Below, piece by piece: positions 20,449-31,014 of a DNA stretch of 64,000 nucleotides (position 1 is its first letter; each line of letters begins with the position of its first letter). This stretch comes from Lithodes maja (lineage: Eukaryota; Arthropoda; Malacostraca; Decapoda; Lithodidae). The stretch spans positions 1-64,000 of the forward strand of contig JBAKBP010007634.1 of NCBI GenBank assembly GCA_037953745.1, written 5' to 3'. Position numbers and translations under genes: made by a program. The notes below the pieces were generated by a model. That model was not told the DNA's origin. It saw nothing but the letters and a program-made list of their open reading frames with translations, and did no database searches.

Positions 20449-23375
20449 TTCATAGTGTGGCCGTGACGTCAGGTCACGTGACAATAATAAACAAACCAGT
20501 ACCTTCTTCCTGCTGGCTGTGGTGGATCGAATTAGCCATGCTAAACAATGACAAGCTCATAAATTAAAGCATATTAGGTTCTTCTTGGCGCTTCGATCAT
20601 GTGGGTGACATATTGTTTATTTACAAAGGCCAAGCGCCTGATTGGTCAAGAGAAGCCTTGGTGAAAATAACCGAAAGGGAGCCGTAAGGGAGCTCAACGA
20701 TGCGTTCGTGAATACACCTTCCGCACTCCCTTAGGAACGATCGTAGGTTGCTGTACGACATCGCACGCTACGACCGTTAGTGAATCTGGGTCCTGGCCCT
20801 TTGGTACGGGGCTGCCGCGCGCTTGTACACAAAGAGACTGGTCAAGTTTGTGTTGTACCAGGCTGTTTTAGCACACACGGACAAGACAATGTGCTTTTGT
20901 ATTGATTTCAAACAACCAAAGATGTAAGGAAAATATATTAAGGAAACAATAACAAGCTTCAAAGCAGTAACATAACACAATATGATGAATAGATGATAAG
21001 ACTGAATATTGAGCTCTCTCCTTTAATATGTGTGGATGTTTGGATTATTATGAACATATCTTAAGTAATTTTACCCACATATATATAGGCCTAGTTCATT
21101 CATAAAACTACAGATGTATACAGTACCTATCAGACGGCAACGGTCAATAAGAGTAAAGTTTTGTTATTATTTTGTATATAAAGCGCTAAGCTCTTTATCA
21201 TCCATCGCCGTCTGGAAACTGTCTAATATCTTCTTGTATAGGGACTAGGCTTAACAATTATCTGTACTGATATTTATTGTCTCATTTTACACAATATATT
21301 TGTACACACATTTATGTTTATCGATATATTAGGGAGGTAACCGCAATTCACGGCAAAGCGTATACCATTAGCCTACACTAGATTACCGTATCCTATGCAA
21401 AGCCAACTGAAAACAAAAGATTAATAGGACACCAACAATCTATTAACCACATTAATGATGTATATGAAATGTCTGTTATGGTGGATGGGTGAGGGTAGGG
21501 GAGATTTTTCATGTGTTTTCGACCATTCCATTCTTACACAAGATATGTTTATATCAATCTATTTTACCTTCCATAATGAGAGACAATTAATACGATTCAT
21601 CACGAAGTGTAGCCTACCAGCTGATATATAACAAACGTATATATTATATACTAAATGAAGAGACAAGGAATAACCGTGTGTCTTTAGACCTCTTCATATA
21701 AATTAAAATGTATACATATACGGTACAAGTATATCGTTTGCTTCAACAGACAAATTCCATGATAAATAGCATAAGGAACAAAGCACAATGTAAGGCATTG
21801 ATCTTGGTACAATGGCAAAGCTGCTAGATGTAAAGTAAGTAGGCCTACCGGTAATAAAACGAAACATATGCAAAGAGTTGATTAGGCTATGCCCAACATT
21901 ACCGGTATCTATCAACTGAAAATATCTATCTATCTATCTATATGCTAAGGCCCAATCTCCATTTTGGGGGTAGCCGACTCAAGACAGAGCAAGAACAGGG
22001 AAAACACAAACACAACATAAAACAACGAATAAAGACAGATAAAAAACAAATGAAAATATACATATTTTATAATCTATATTTTATTAATTTCACTCCAGCA
22101 TATGCCAATTTTGTGAATAGATCATTTATATAATATGCTTACGTGTCGGATAAATTGCGTCTATATATCCAGGGAAATTTAGACTAAATTAAGTAGTCTC
22201 GTTGGCAATATAAGCAAAATCCATCATAGTTTTACCATTTTAATGCAGCAAAATGATATAAATCTGAACTTGGCTCTTTTACCAACCATTGGCGTGCAAC
22301 AATATCAAACCCATCAAACCTACCTAAGAATTAACTTAACTAACAGTTTATTTGAGGAGGTTTAAGCAAAGTCCGTTGTATAAATATATGTTACCTTCCA
22401 TAATAGGAGAATATACGATTTATCATGAAGTTTGTCGGTTGAAGCAAAACTATATACCTGGTACCGGTACCGTTTATGGACATACCTTACCTACATTATG
22501 ATCCATGTGGATTGGTCTAAAATTCTGGTCTCATATAGTTTATGATATATAAGTGCGTTTCATCTCCGCAGGTAGGCTACACTTCGTGATGAATCATATG
22601 TTATCTAACAGTGGAAGGTAAATGGATAAATGGATTGTGCAAAGGATCGATATAAACAGCTTTGTAAGGATGGAATGGTCGAAAACACAGGAACAATTTC
22701 CTTTATTTAAACTCATCCACCCACACAAACACTACCTTGTGTAAAATTCATCAATTTACAGTTAGTATTTTTAAGTCTAGCCCATATTATAGGTGATATT
22801 TGGTGTAGGGTTTAAATTTTGAACTTGTTTGACATCAAATGTTGATTAAAATCCAAACTCGATCGGTTATATTTTGTCAACTCGGGTATTTCTATGGTTG
22901 CGGGAGTTTTGCGGGTAGAGGGTATTACAATAAGCTAAATACATCGGAGATTTGACCATATTAATTAACTAAACCTGTATTATGCATCACTGAAATTATA
23001 AGTAGGCCTAGCCTATGTACCGGTAGATTGTTTTACGTGCCTTTAACCCCTTCTGTACCGGTGATGTAGGCTACTTTTCATTATATTCTGGCCACTATTA
23101 GACGAATCTGTACAGCTTAGGAAGGACGTCTACTCATTACAAGGCTACAGCCTACCTCAATTAATCCTTTTAGATATATATCCTTCCCAAGGTTAAACAA
23201 AATCGTCTAAATGTAGCTGAAATCAAATACAAAAAGACGTTACCGGTAAAGAAGGGGTTAATATTCTGTTCTCAAATATTTCTGTACAGTATTCATGCGC
23301 AGTTCTGCTGTTGTAACAAGGTTTATAATCATAATAGTAGGCCTATATCTAATTTCCAAAACGTAGACATTATTT

Positions 23376-23439
<64 letters not shown>

Positions 23440-23785
23440 AACAATAAAAAACATATATTACAGAAAGGAAGTATAAGGAGATAATTATAGTCGGTGTTGT
23501 TCACTCTTCATACACCCTGCTTTTATCACAAGGCAGTAATAAGTCTTCATTGTCGTAATTTCCCTCTATTTTAGCCTAGGGACCCTCCCCCTTCAGAACA
23601 CTAAGAATGTATGGCGATAACTCAATTTCCATAGTATTCATAAATTAGACACGGCATTACGAGCATATAAAGTAGAAACCGATTCAATCGCATGAGTTCG
23701 TGTTTATTTACTTGGGAGTAGCGGGCCAGTGATGCCCCACGCCGTCTGGTGGAGAAATCGGAACTAACCCCGTGCACACTATGAA
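20449..23785. mobile_element. 3.3 kb non-coding insertion with TTCATAGTGTG inverted ends
   Basis: The left end reads TTCATAGTGTGGCCG and the right end, read inward, TTCATAGTGTGCACG. It sits inside a short repeat whose uninterrupted copy is at 25255-25375. There, gccgcatatagaccaa is continuous; here the same sequence is split, with TA (or AT) repeated at each side. I see no ORF above about 70 codons and no transposase motif. It contains an imperfect inverted repeat (about 21515-21640 versus 22565-22700) and a (CT)n(TA)n microsatellite. The superfamily is unknown; a TA duplication would fit Tc1/mariner. Confidence 0.6.
23380..23440. repeat. (CT)n followed by (TA)n microsatellite
   Basis: About 35 bp of CT repeat run directly into about 25 bp of TA repeat. 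Confidence 0.95.
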
Positions 23786-23857
23786 TAGACCAAATATGCG
23801 ACATATAAGCGAATTATGAGAGTTTAGAGGCGGGAACTGAGGTGAGAGAGTTTACGC

Positions 23858-23949
23858 GGGAGACAAGTGCTTGTGTACCGCTTGAGTGAGTGCGGGGACT
23901 GCGGGCCGAGCGTGTGGCGGGGTGGTATCGAGAGTTGCCAAGTTGTACA

Positions 23950-23950
<1 letters not shown>
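23858..23950. repeat. Segment shared with 26936-27017
   Basis: The sequence from acaagtgcttgtgtaccgct to ttgccaagttgtac is nearly identical to the DNA just upstream of the low-complexity ORF at 26480-26938. This copy is cut by the LINE C insertion at 23953. Confidence 0.7.
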
Positions 23951-23952
<2 letters not shown>

Positions 23953-23982
<30 letters not shown>

Positions 23983-25231
23983 TTTATTCAGTCAGCAATT
24001 TACAGAGTTGGTACCACATAGTTTGTTACAAATATGACATGTACCAGCCTTGCATAATTCCAACTAAGGATAGCCCAATAAGGCCGTTAGGCGTATTTCC
24101 ATTGGGGTCCTTGTGGGATTAGGTTAGCTGGGGAAAAGGGGAGGATAAAGAAATAGATACTTTAGAGAAAGTATTTCTAGGGGGTTATTTTAAGATACCT
24201 TACATCCTATAGTAAATATCAGTAATCCGTAATCAGTAATCATTTCAATTTGGTTTGTCTATCTCTTATGTCGTATTTAGTAGTAGACATAAGCTTGGTG
24301 CTCCCTTCTCGCAGCTGTCCGGTTCAGGTGTTCCTTCAGGCTACGTCTGAAGGAATACAGTGTTCTCTTTTCACGGACTGACTGGGGTAGGTCATTCCAG
24401 TCTTTGATGGCAGTGAAGAAGAATGTTTGCTTACCCTGTCCTTGGATTCTCGGGACCTTAAAATTAAACATCATGTTTCTTGTATTATGTCCACTCCTCT
24501 CATTTGCTTTAACAAAATCATTCTGTAGATACTCTGGAGCTCTGTCATAGAAAATTTTGAAGGCATTAGTTAGCCTGATTTGTTTGGCCCTGTCAGAGAC
24601 ATTGAGCATACCTAGTGACTGAAGTTGTTCCTGGCCAACATGTGATCTGGGTCCTAGTTTCAGCATGAACCTAACCATTTTATTTTGAGTGACCTGAAGT
24701 TTGTGCTGTGCTGATTTAGATGATGCAGAGTACCAGGATGACACAGAATAGTCAAAATGACATTGAACAAGCGCTTGGCAGAGGGTCTTTTTGGTCGCCG
24801 CGGGCAAGCATCCCACCTGTCTATACAGGTATTTTATACGTGCTCTACACTTACTCAGGATAGATTCCAAAATTGTTTCACCTGACAAACTCGCGTCCAG
24901 TTTCAGTCCGAGATATTTAACTTGTGACACTGTTGTTATAGGAATATCATTACAGTTGACCGAGAAGCCCACAATGTCTTTCAGTTTGCGTTTTGTTCCA
25001 CATAAGATGGCTTCCGTCTTGCCCAGGTGAAGAGATAGTCTATTGTCCACTAGCCATTCACTACATGATGCTAGTTCTTTGGAAAGTGAAGCGGCAATAC
25101 TTATTGGGTCTTTTCCTGAAACCAGAAGCACGCTGTCGTCTGCATACAGTAATAATTTACATGAGACGCTCAGTTCCATGTCGTTCACATAACAGAGAAA
25201 GAGTAAGGGACCAAGGATGCTTCCCTGCGGG
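23953..25231 (-). pseudogene. LINE C copy 2 (minus), 5'-truncated
   Basis: On the minus strand it begins at the CCGCAGGGAAGC codons of the PQGS motif, so only LLYADDSVLL and the C-terminal domain remain. Amino acids are almost identical to copy 1 (for example a single N-to-K change in RFML[N/K]LGPRS). The (ATT)n tail is at 23953-23985. A short TACAG direct repeat at both edges is a possible target-site duplication. Confidence 0.85.
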
Positions 25232-25254
25232 TCTACAGGGTCTGTTGGCTGTAA

Positions 25255-25375
25255 TATCACGTATATATCGTATTTTCAGCACTGTCATGCTATATATAAA
25301 GTACGTGTACGTATGTAGGCGACCCATATAACGATGAATATGCCGCATATAGACCAATTATGCGATATATAAGCC
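25255..25375. repeat. Empty-site copy of the short repeat split at 20.3/23.8 kb
   Basis: It matches 20328-20448 and 23786-23812 and is continuous across the position where the 3.3 kb element inserted. Confidence 0.65.
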
Positions 25376-25491
25376 TTATGAATGTCTTTAGGGGAGAGTA
25401 GGGGTGGGTGGGTGGGTGAGTGGGAGAGAGGGAAGTCTGTGTGTCGCTGTCCAAGGCCAGCCACGACAGTCAACTGTATGTTAGGGCGGCG

Positions 25492-26296
25492 TGTAAAGTC
25501 AGTGAAAATAGGCTAGCCTAAACAGACCTCGGATGCGGAAATACCCTGAGCCGAACAGGCCAAGTGGGATATCTCTATTGGTCGAACTGGTAAGGTGTCT
25601 GCCTCACACCCAAGGGTCGAGAGTTCGTGCCCCCATCAGGGCTTGATATTTTCATGAGTCTATTTCCGCATTTAACGAAGTTTAGGTGTGTTGGTAAAAT
25701 TGTTCAGATGGTTGAGAGTAAGATCGGAGCTCCATAAATCCTCTTTCGGGTATGGTGTAAAAACCGATCCCCACAGGGCAAGGAAGGGGAGAGGAGAGAC
25801 CAAGGAGTGTATGTGAGACGCGCTTGGGTTGGGTTGTGGAGTTGCCAGCTGCCCAAGCGAGTTGCCAACTGGGCAGTTAGTAAGTGCGTGTATGCACCGC
25901 TCAGTGAAGTTGACTCACCATTCCCGTTCATCTCTCTGACGGACTCTCGGTCGATTCAGTTCAAGCGTGTTCCTCTCTGTTCGTAGCTTTTGCTTCCCGG
26001 AAGGTGAAGTAGTGTAAGGTCAGTGAAAATAGGTTAGCCTAAACAGACCTTGGATGCGGAAATACCCTGAGCCGAACAGGCCAAGTGGGATATCTCTATT
26101 GGTCTAACTGTTAAGGTGTCTGCCTCACACCCAAGGGTCGAGAGTTCGTGCCCCCACCAGGGCTTGATATTTTTGTGAGGCTATTTCCACATTTAACGAA
26201 GTTTAGGTGTGTTGGTAAAATTGTTCAGATGGTTGAGAGTAAGATCAGAGCTCCATAAATCCTCTTTCGGGTATGGTGTAAAAAACGATCACCACA
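25492..26296 (+). mobile_element. Short element T, copy 2: 284-bp terminal direct repeats around 237 bp
   Basis: Two direct repeats of 284 bp (25492-25775 and 26013-26296) both start TGTAA and end CCACA, that is TG...CA as in LTRs. Each carries tRNA-like A and B boxes (TGGTCTAACTG and GAGTTCGTGCC). The 237 bp between them has no ORF. No clear primer-binding site or polypurine tract is visible. The flanks GGCG and GGTG could be a diverged 4-bp duplication. It is either a TRIM-like mini-retrotransposon or a dimerised SINE. Confidence 0.6.
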
Positions 26297-26302
26297 GGTG
26301 TT

Positions 26303-26554
26303 GGCAGGGCCAGCAGAGGTCCTGGATGGCAATATTATGGTTGTCCCTGTTGCCTTTGTCGCCTTGCCCTTCGTCCCTTTCTTCCCTTTGGCAGGGGCAG
26401 GGGCAGAAGGGCCGGCAGGGGCGGCGTCGGCAGGGCCAGCAGAGGTCCTGGATGGCAATATTATGGTGGTCCCTGTCGCCTATGTCGCCTTGCCCTTCGT
26501 CCCTTTGTTCCCTTTGGCAGGGGCAGGGGCGGCTGGTGGTGGTGGTGGTGGCAC
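26303..26554 (-). repeat. 126-bp tandem repeat, two units, coding for 42-residue repeats
   Basis: ggcagggccagcagaggtcc recurs with a period of 126 bp (26303 and 26429), keeping the reading frame of the ORF on the minus strand. Confidence 0.8.
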
Positions 26555-26938
26555 GGTGGTAGTGGCAGAGGTAAAAGTATTTTTACCCATGCCCTTTCCT
26601 GTCTTCCCAGTGGCCCCCGCAGGTCCTGCAGCCCCAGGGCGGCCTCCTGCGTCAGTGGTAGTGGTGGCAGTGGTGGCAGTGGTGGTGGTAGTGGTGGTAG
26701 CAGTTGCCTGGGTGGTCGTGGCAGTGTCCCCGAAAGACAATGACCTCTGTGCACTGCCCCTGCTTGCACGTGTTTTACGTGCTTTACGTGCAGGTTCCTC
26801 GTCCTCGGAGCTACTCGTGCCGTAGTAATGGTAGCTCGAGTCTTTAGCAGACACTCTCTGCCTTCCACGGCCGCTGACACCACCAGGAGGGCTGAGTGTG
26901 TCATCAGGGCGAGAGCGTGAGGGACGTCTAGGCTCCAT
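26480..26938 (-). CDS. Low-complexity ORF of unknown function (truncated)
   Basis: The ATG at 26938 opens a frame of about 152 codons: a basic/Pro N-terminus, an acidic SSEDEEPARKARK patch, a Thr/Ala-rich run, then Pro/Ala/Gly and KGTKGKAT repeats. A TAG where the neighbouring 126-bp unit has a lysine codon ends it. The same frame then continues through the second repeat to about 26298, where element T (copy 2) interrupts it. I recognise no catalytic domain. An acidic N-terminus next to a TTAACCCAGCAAGTGCTG-type end (27148, reading inward) could fit a piggyBac-derived gene, but this is weak. Confidence 0.4.
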   Translation of the reverse strand: MEPRRPSRSRPDDTLSPPGGVSGRGRQRVSAKDSSYHYYGTSSSEDEEPARKARKTRASRGSAQRSLSFGDTATTTQATATTTTTTTATTATTTTDAGGRPGAAGPAGATGKTGKGMGKNTFTSATTTVPPPPPPAAPAPAKGNKGTKGKAT

Positions 26939-27017
26939 GACAAGTGCTTGTGTACCGCTTGAGTGAGTGCGGGCCGAGCGTGTGGCGGGGTGGTATCGAG
27001 AGTTGCCAAGTTGTACT

Positions 27018-27750
27018 ACAGCCACACCAATTTGTAGCCGCCTGGCTGTAAGCCCGCGGTTTTGGTACGCGTTCAAAAACCTGGATTATATTAGGCTTTC
27101 CGCAGTGCAACGGTAAAACTCTTATTAGTCTTTCAGCACTTGCTGGGTTAAGAGGTTTTACTGGGCGACTGCAGGGAGACTTAAGATCCAAGGCCTAAAA
27201 AAAAACATTTAAAACACCCCAGTAGCACATGATTTTTTTTTTTTTTTTTTGCCCCTCGGCCATGCCACATATCACTCCATATCCCCCCCTTCTCCCCCCC
27301 CCCCTTCAATTATCACCTATTTTCCCTGTTATTCCCTTATTCTTTGGTATATTTTCGTGCTAACATTAGCGAGTCGCTTGCAGGGAGTGGACATTATGTG
27401 TCTATGCGTGGGAAAGAGAGAGAGAGAGAGAGAGATAGTGGCCTCAGTCTCTCGTGAGAGGAGGATGTGGTCTCTCTCTTCCAACTTCATGACTGAACCG
27501 CTCTACTTTATTTCACGTTTCTCACCATCCAAACACTTTTCCCACTTGTTTTACTGCTGCAACATGTTACTATCTTCATATTAAACGTAAAATAGGCGTA
27601 TATGGATAAGTATTAATGATATTTATGGTAAAATAACGATTTTAATGAGGAAAGAGTGTAAATACCTACGTACAGCGGCATGGTGCATACTACAGGGGCT
27701 GTGCATCTGCCGAGTTAAAGAAGTTAGGTCAGTCCTTGCCCAGTGGAGAG
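27018..27750. other. Unassigned; simple repeats
   Basis: Contains a TTAA (27148-27151) adjoining CAGCACTTGCTGGG, a T-run at 27232-27250, C-rich tracts near 27285-27305 and (GA)n at 27416-27436. No supported gene. Confidence 0.5.
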
Positions 27751-28571
27751 TGTAAAGTCAGTGAAAATAGGTTAGCCTAAACAGAATCGGATGCGGAAAT
27801 ACCTTGAGCCGACCAGGCCAAGTTGGATATCTCTATTGGTCTAACTGGTAAAGTGTCTGCCTCAAAACCCAAGGGTCGAGAGTTCAAGTCCCACCAGGGC
27901 TTGATATTTTCAGGCTATTCCCGCATCTAACGAAGTTTATATAGGTGTGCTGGTAAAATTGTTCAGATGGTTGAGAGTAAGATCGGAGCTCCATAAATTC
28001 TCTTTCGGGTATGGTGTAAAAAACAATTCCTACAGGACAAGCAAGGGGATAGGAGAGCACAGGGGTGTAGTGAGAACTCACTTGTGTTGGGTTGTGGAGT
28101 TGCCAGCCGCTCAAGCGAGTTGCCAACTGGGCCGTTAGTGTGCCTGTGTAGCACAAGGTGCCTTGTATGTGCACCACTCAGTGAAGTTGACTCACCATTC
28201 CCGTTCGCCTCTCTGATGGACTCCCGGTCGTTTCGGCTCAGGCTTGCTCCTCTCTGTTCGGAGCCTTCGCTTCCCGGAAGGTGAAGTAGTGTAAAGTCAG
28301 TGAAAATAGGTTAGCCTAAACAGAATCAGATGTGGAAATACATTGAGCCGACCAGGCCAAGTGGGATATCTCTATTGGTCTAACTGGTAGTGTTTGCCTC
28401 AAAACCCAAGGATCGAGAGTTCAAGCCCCCACCAGGGCTTGATATTTTCGGGAGGCTATTCCCGCATCTAACAATGTTTAGGTGTGCTGGTAAAATTGTT
28501 CAGATGGTTGAGAGTAAGATCGGAGCTCCATAAATCCTCTTTCGGGTATGGTGTAAAAAACAATTCCTACA
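27751..28571 (+). mobile_element. Short element T, copy 3: 284-bp terminal repeats around 255 bp
   Basis: Terminal direct repeats 27751-28034 and 28290-28571 start TGTAAAGTCAG and end TTCCTACA. AGAG precedes and follows the whole unit (27747-27750 and 28572-28575), a likely 4-bp target-site duplication. tRNA-like boxes (TGGTCTAACTGG and GAGTTCAAGTCC) lie about 90-150 bp into each repeat. The inner 255 bp is non-coding and homologous to that of copy 2. Confidence 0.65.
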
Positions 28572-28689
28572 AGAGCACCCTAAGTTGGAGATAACTGCAT
28601 CATTTCCAGAGTGGGAAGAGCAATCAGAATTACCTCGTTTTATAAAAACGTGGTATATCAACTAGAAAACAGGGGAAGAGTGAGGCTTA

Positions 28690-28860
28690 AGCCTCACACA
28701 CGTAGCCTACAGGAGTAAAACAGAAACCAGATTAACTTGACCACTTGATTACATGTTTCGTTCTATAAGGGCGTTGGAGCTGTAGATATCGATATTCAGC
28801 AGATTTACCTCCTAAAATACGTTTGTAGTAAATTTTTCAATACATAAAACCCAATTCAAC
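28690..28860. repeat. Inverted copy of the 18760-18870 repeat
   Basis: The acaggagtaaaacagaaacc to cgatattcagcagatttacc segment is the reverse complement of 18760-18870. A partial third copy starts near 28923. Confidence 0.7.
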
Positions 28861-29074
28861 ATAGGCTACCCTTTATAGCCATCAGAAACCTACATAATTT
28901 GTAATTGTTATTTACTACAGGTTATCTACAGCTCCAACTTCCTCATAGCCTGAAACTCACAAGTGGTCGATCATGAGCAAGAACCGATACAGAGACCGGT
29001 TCGAGAAAACACGGACATGCCAAATAACAGAATGAAGTCATTTCTGCCCTCGAAAAATAAATATTATATTAGAT

Positions 29075-29575
29075 TAACCTATTATATCCTAACCTAATAT
29101 ATCCCTCGGAATGGATATACTGTATTAGGTTAGGTTAGGTTAATCTAATCAGAAGTAAAAACAAATCGGGGGCAGGGCATAAATTCACACGCATGCGCAG
29201 TTGTTGAGTTTTAGAGCTGCGTACATGGCCTCCCCTCATTTCATTATATTGCAAGTTATTTGTGAGCATTAATTATAGTAGACCTACCTAACCAGTTGGG
29301 GTTATTTTAAGCTTGGTAGATTAGTTGTTGAAGAGACTTTCGAACAAATATCCACTAATCTAAAATACAAACAAAACAATATAAAACATAAAATGAATCT
29401 CGATCTCGATGAAGAAGAAAACGGGAGGCCATGCACGCAGCCGAATACCTTACCCACTGCGCATGCGTGAAAATGTAAGCCCCGTTGGCCCCGCCCACTG
29501 CCCAAAATGTACAAATATCATTAGATTAGATTAACCTAATTTAACTTAATTAACCTAAACCTAACCTAACTGTTA
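29075..29575. repeat. Foldback repeat with GCATGCGCAG arms
   Basis: The left arm (AACCTAATAT, then gggcagggcat, CGCATGCGCAG, tacatggcctcc) is mirrored by the right arm (ggaggccatgca, CTGCGCATGCG, cccactgccc, AACCTAAC). A third related segment is at 33185-33290. This resembles a foldback MITE. Confidence 0.5.
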
Positions 29576-30854
29576 TGCCCTGTTTTTCTACAGGATTAAC
29601 TTGGGTAATGTGAGTTCTAACTGACTGGGTATAGAAGGCTGCATGCACAAAACAAGTATGAGGAATAGATAACACAAAATAAACACACGGTAACAAGACA
29701 CACGATCACTTTTATTGATGAACACACTTCTATAGTTTCCTTGATGATGATTAATATGAAACATAAGAAGGTATGAATACTCGTACAAGACAAATGATAG
29801 AATTGAACAACTAGCATTAAGTGGATCTGGATGGAGCCTATAGTCTCCCACTTCCAACGTTCAGGTATTAATCTTCTGATCACTGGCTTTATTCACAAGT
29901 TGATATACTGTAGACCATAAATGTTACTTATAGATTCATATTCACTAGTTCACAGACTAGATTAGACACGCGTATTTTAGAGCACCGGAATTCTAGTAAC
30001 CTTAGGGGGGTACTGATCTAAGTTTTATATTCTTGTATCAGAAATACATAGAACGCAAATCAGTGGGCGAACATTTAGATATCACTAGGGTTTCACTTCT
30101 ATGTAATACTATCTGGATATATGGGTAATTACGAGAGTTAATATCGCCTGTTAATTAATAAACACTGATACGCTTAGCACTTCCTAATGGAATGGTTATA
30201 TGTAAATTATACTGGGGCAAAGATATAGCCACTTCATAGAAATATTAATGAGTGAGTCTCTAAATAGCACTATAACACTGTAGTGCTGATAAGAGTGAAT
30301 CTTGGGTCGTATTTGATTGGTCTGGTCCTGGTTATCTTGCGTCCGTGAGGTTGGGGGCTAGCGACTGGTTCCGCGGCCGTCCAGATGGTCCATATGTAGA
30401 AGTTCTCAAGACGGATCTCTTGGCGATCGTTGCTGGCTACACTCTTATATCCCCACTGGTTTATGTGAAGGTTATAAGGTGCACGTAGATTTCCTTTACG
30501 TGGACAGATTCTTCTATCTCAATCTGCCACGGAGTCTGCCGGCTCTGGAACTCAATTCTCAGGAACAAAACAAGTGCAGAGCTAGAGGTCAACTAAAGGG
30601 ACCAGCCACTGGTTGGTGTCTACCTTTCAACTGATTTTACTGGGGGCTGGAGCTTGATTTATAGGTGTGGTTTTGGACCCTGTCGGCCATAGGGATCTCG
30701 AGTTTTGATGGACTTATTTGAGCTCTCAATTGATACGGGAACTAGGTCAGGGGGTGATTACTGTTGTGGCACATGGCTGTATGGAGCCTTCATACTGTAA
30801 TATAACTGAGCCTTAGTAAGAGGTACTATTTTGGCTATACATGTACAAGGACTT
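29576..30854. other. No gene seen
   Basis: About 1.3 kb of unique-looking DNA without a supported ORF, RNA gene or element end. Confidence 0.5.
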
Positions 30855-31014
30855 ACACAAGGACCCCAATGGAAATACGCCTAACGGCCTTATTGGGCTA
30901 TCCTTAGTTGGAATTATGCAAGGCTGGTACATGTCATATTTGTAACAAACTATGTGGTACCAAATCTGTAAATTGCTAACTGAATATATATAATTATTAT
31001 TATTATTATTATAC
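30855..31014 (+). mobile_element. LINE C copy 3: 3' tail only
   Basis: 160 bp match the LINE C 3' region, from caaggaccccaatggaaata to the (ATT)n tail. Confidence 0.85.

Noticed and set aside
26298..26825. Plus-strand 175-codon hydrophobic Val/Ala-rich ORF
   Set aside because: It is the antisense reading of the low-complexity repeats; composition follows from the repeats and it has no independent support.
25492..28571. One LTR retrotransposon with 25492-26296 and 27751-28571 as its two LTRs
   Set aside because: Each unit is itself bounded by internal 284-bp repeats; copy 3 has its own AGAG flanks; the DNA between them has no gag/pol.
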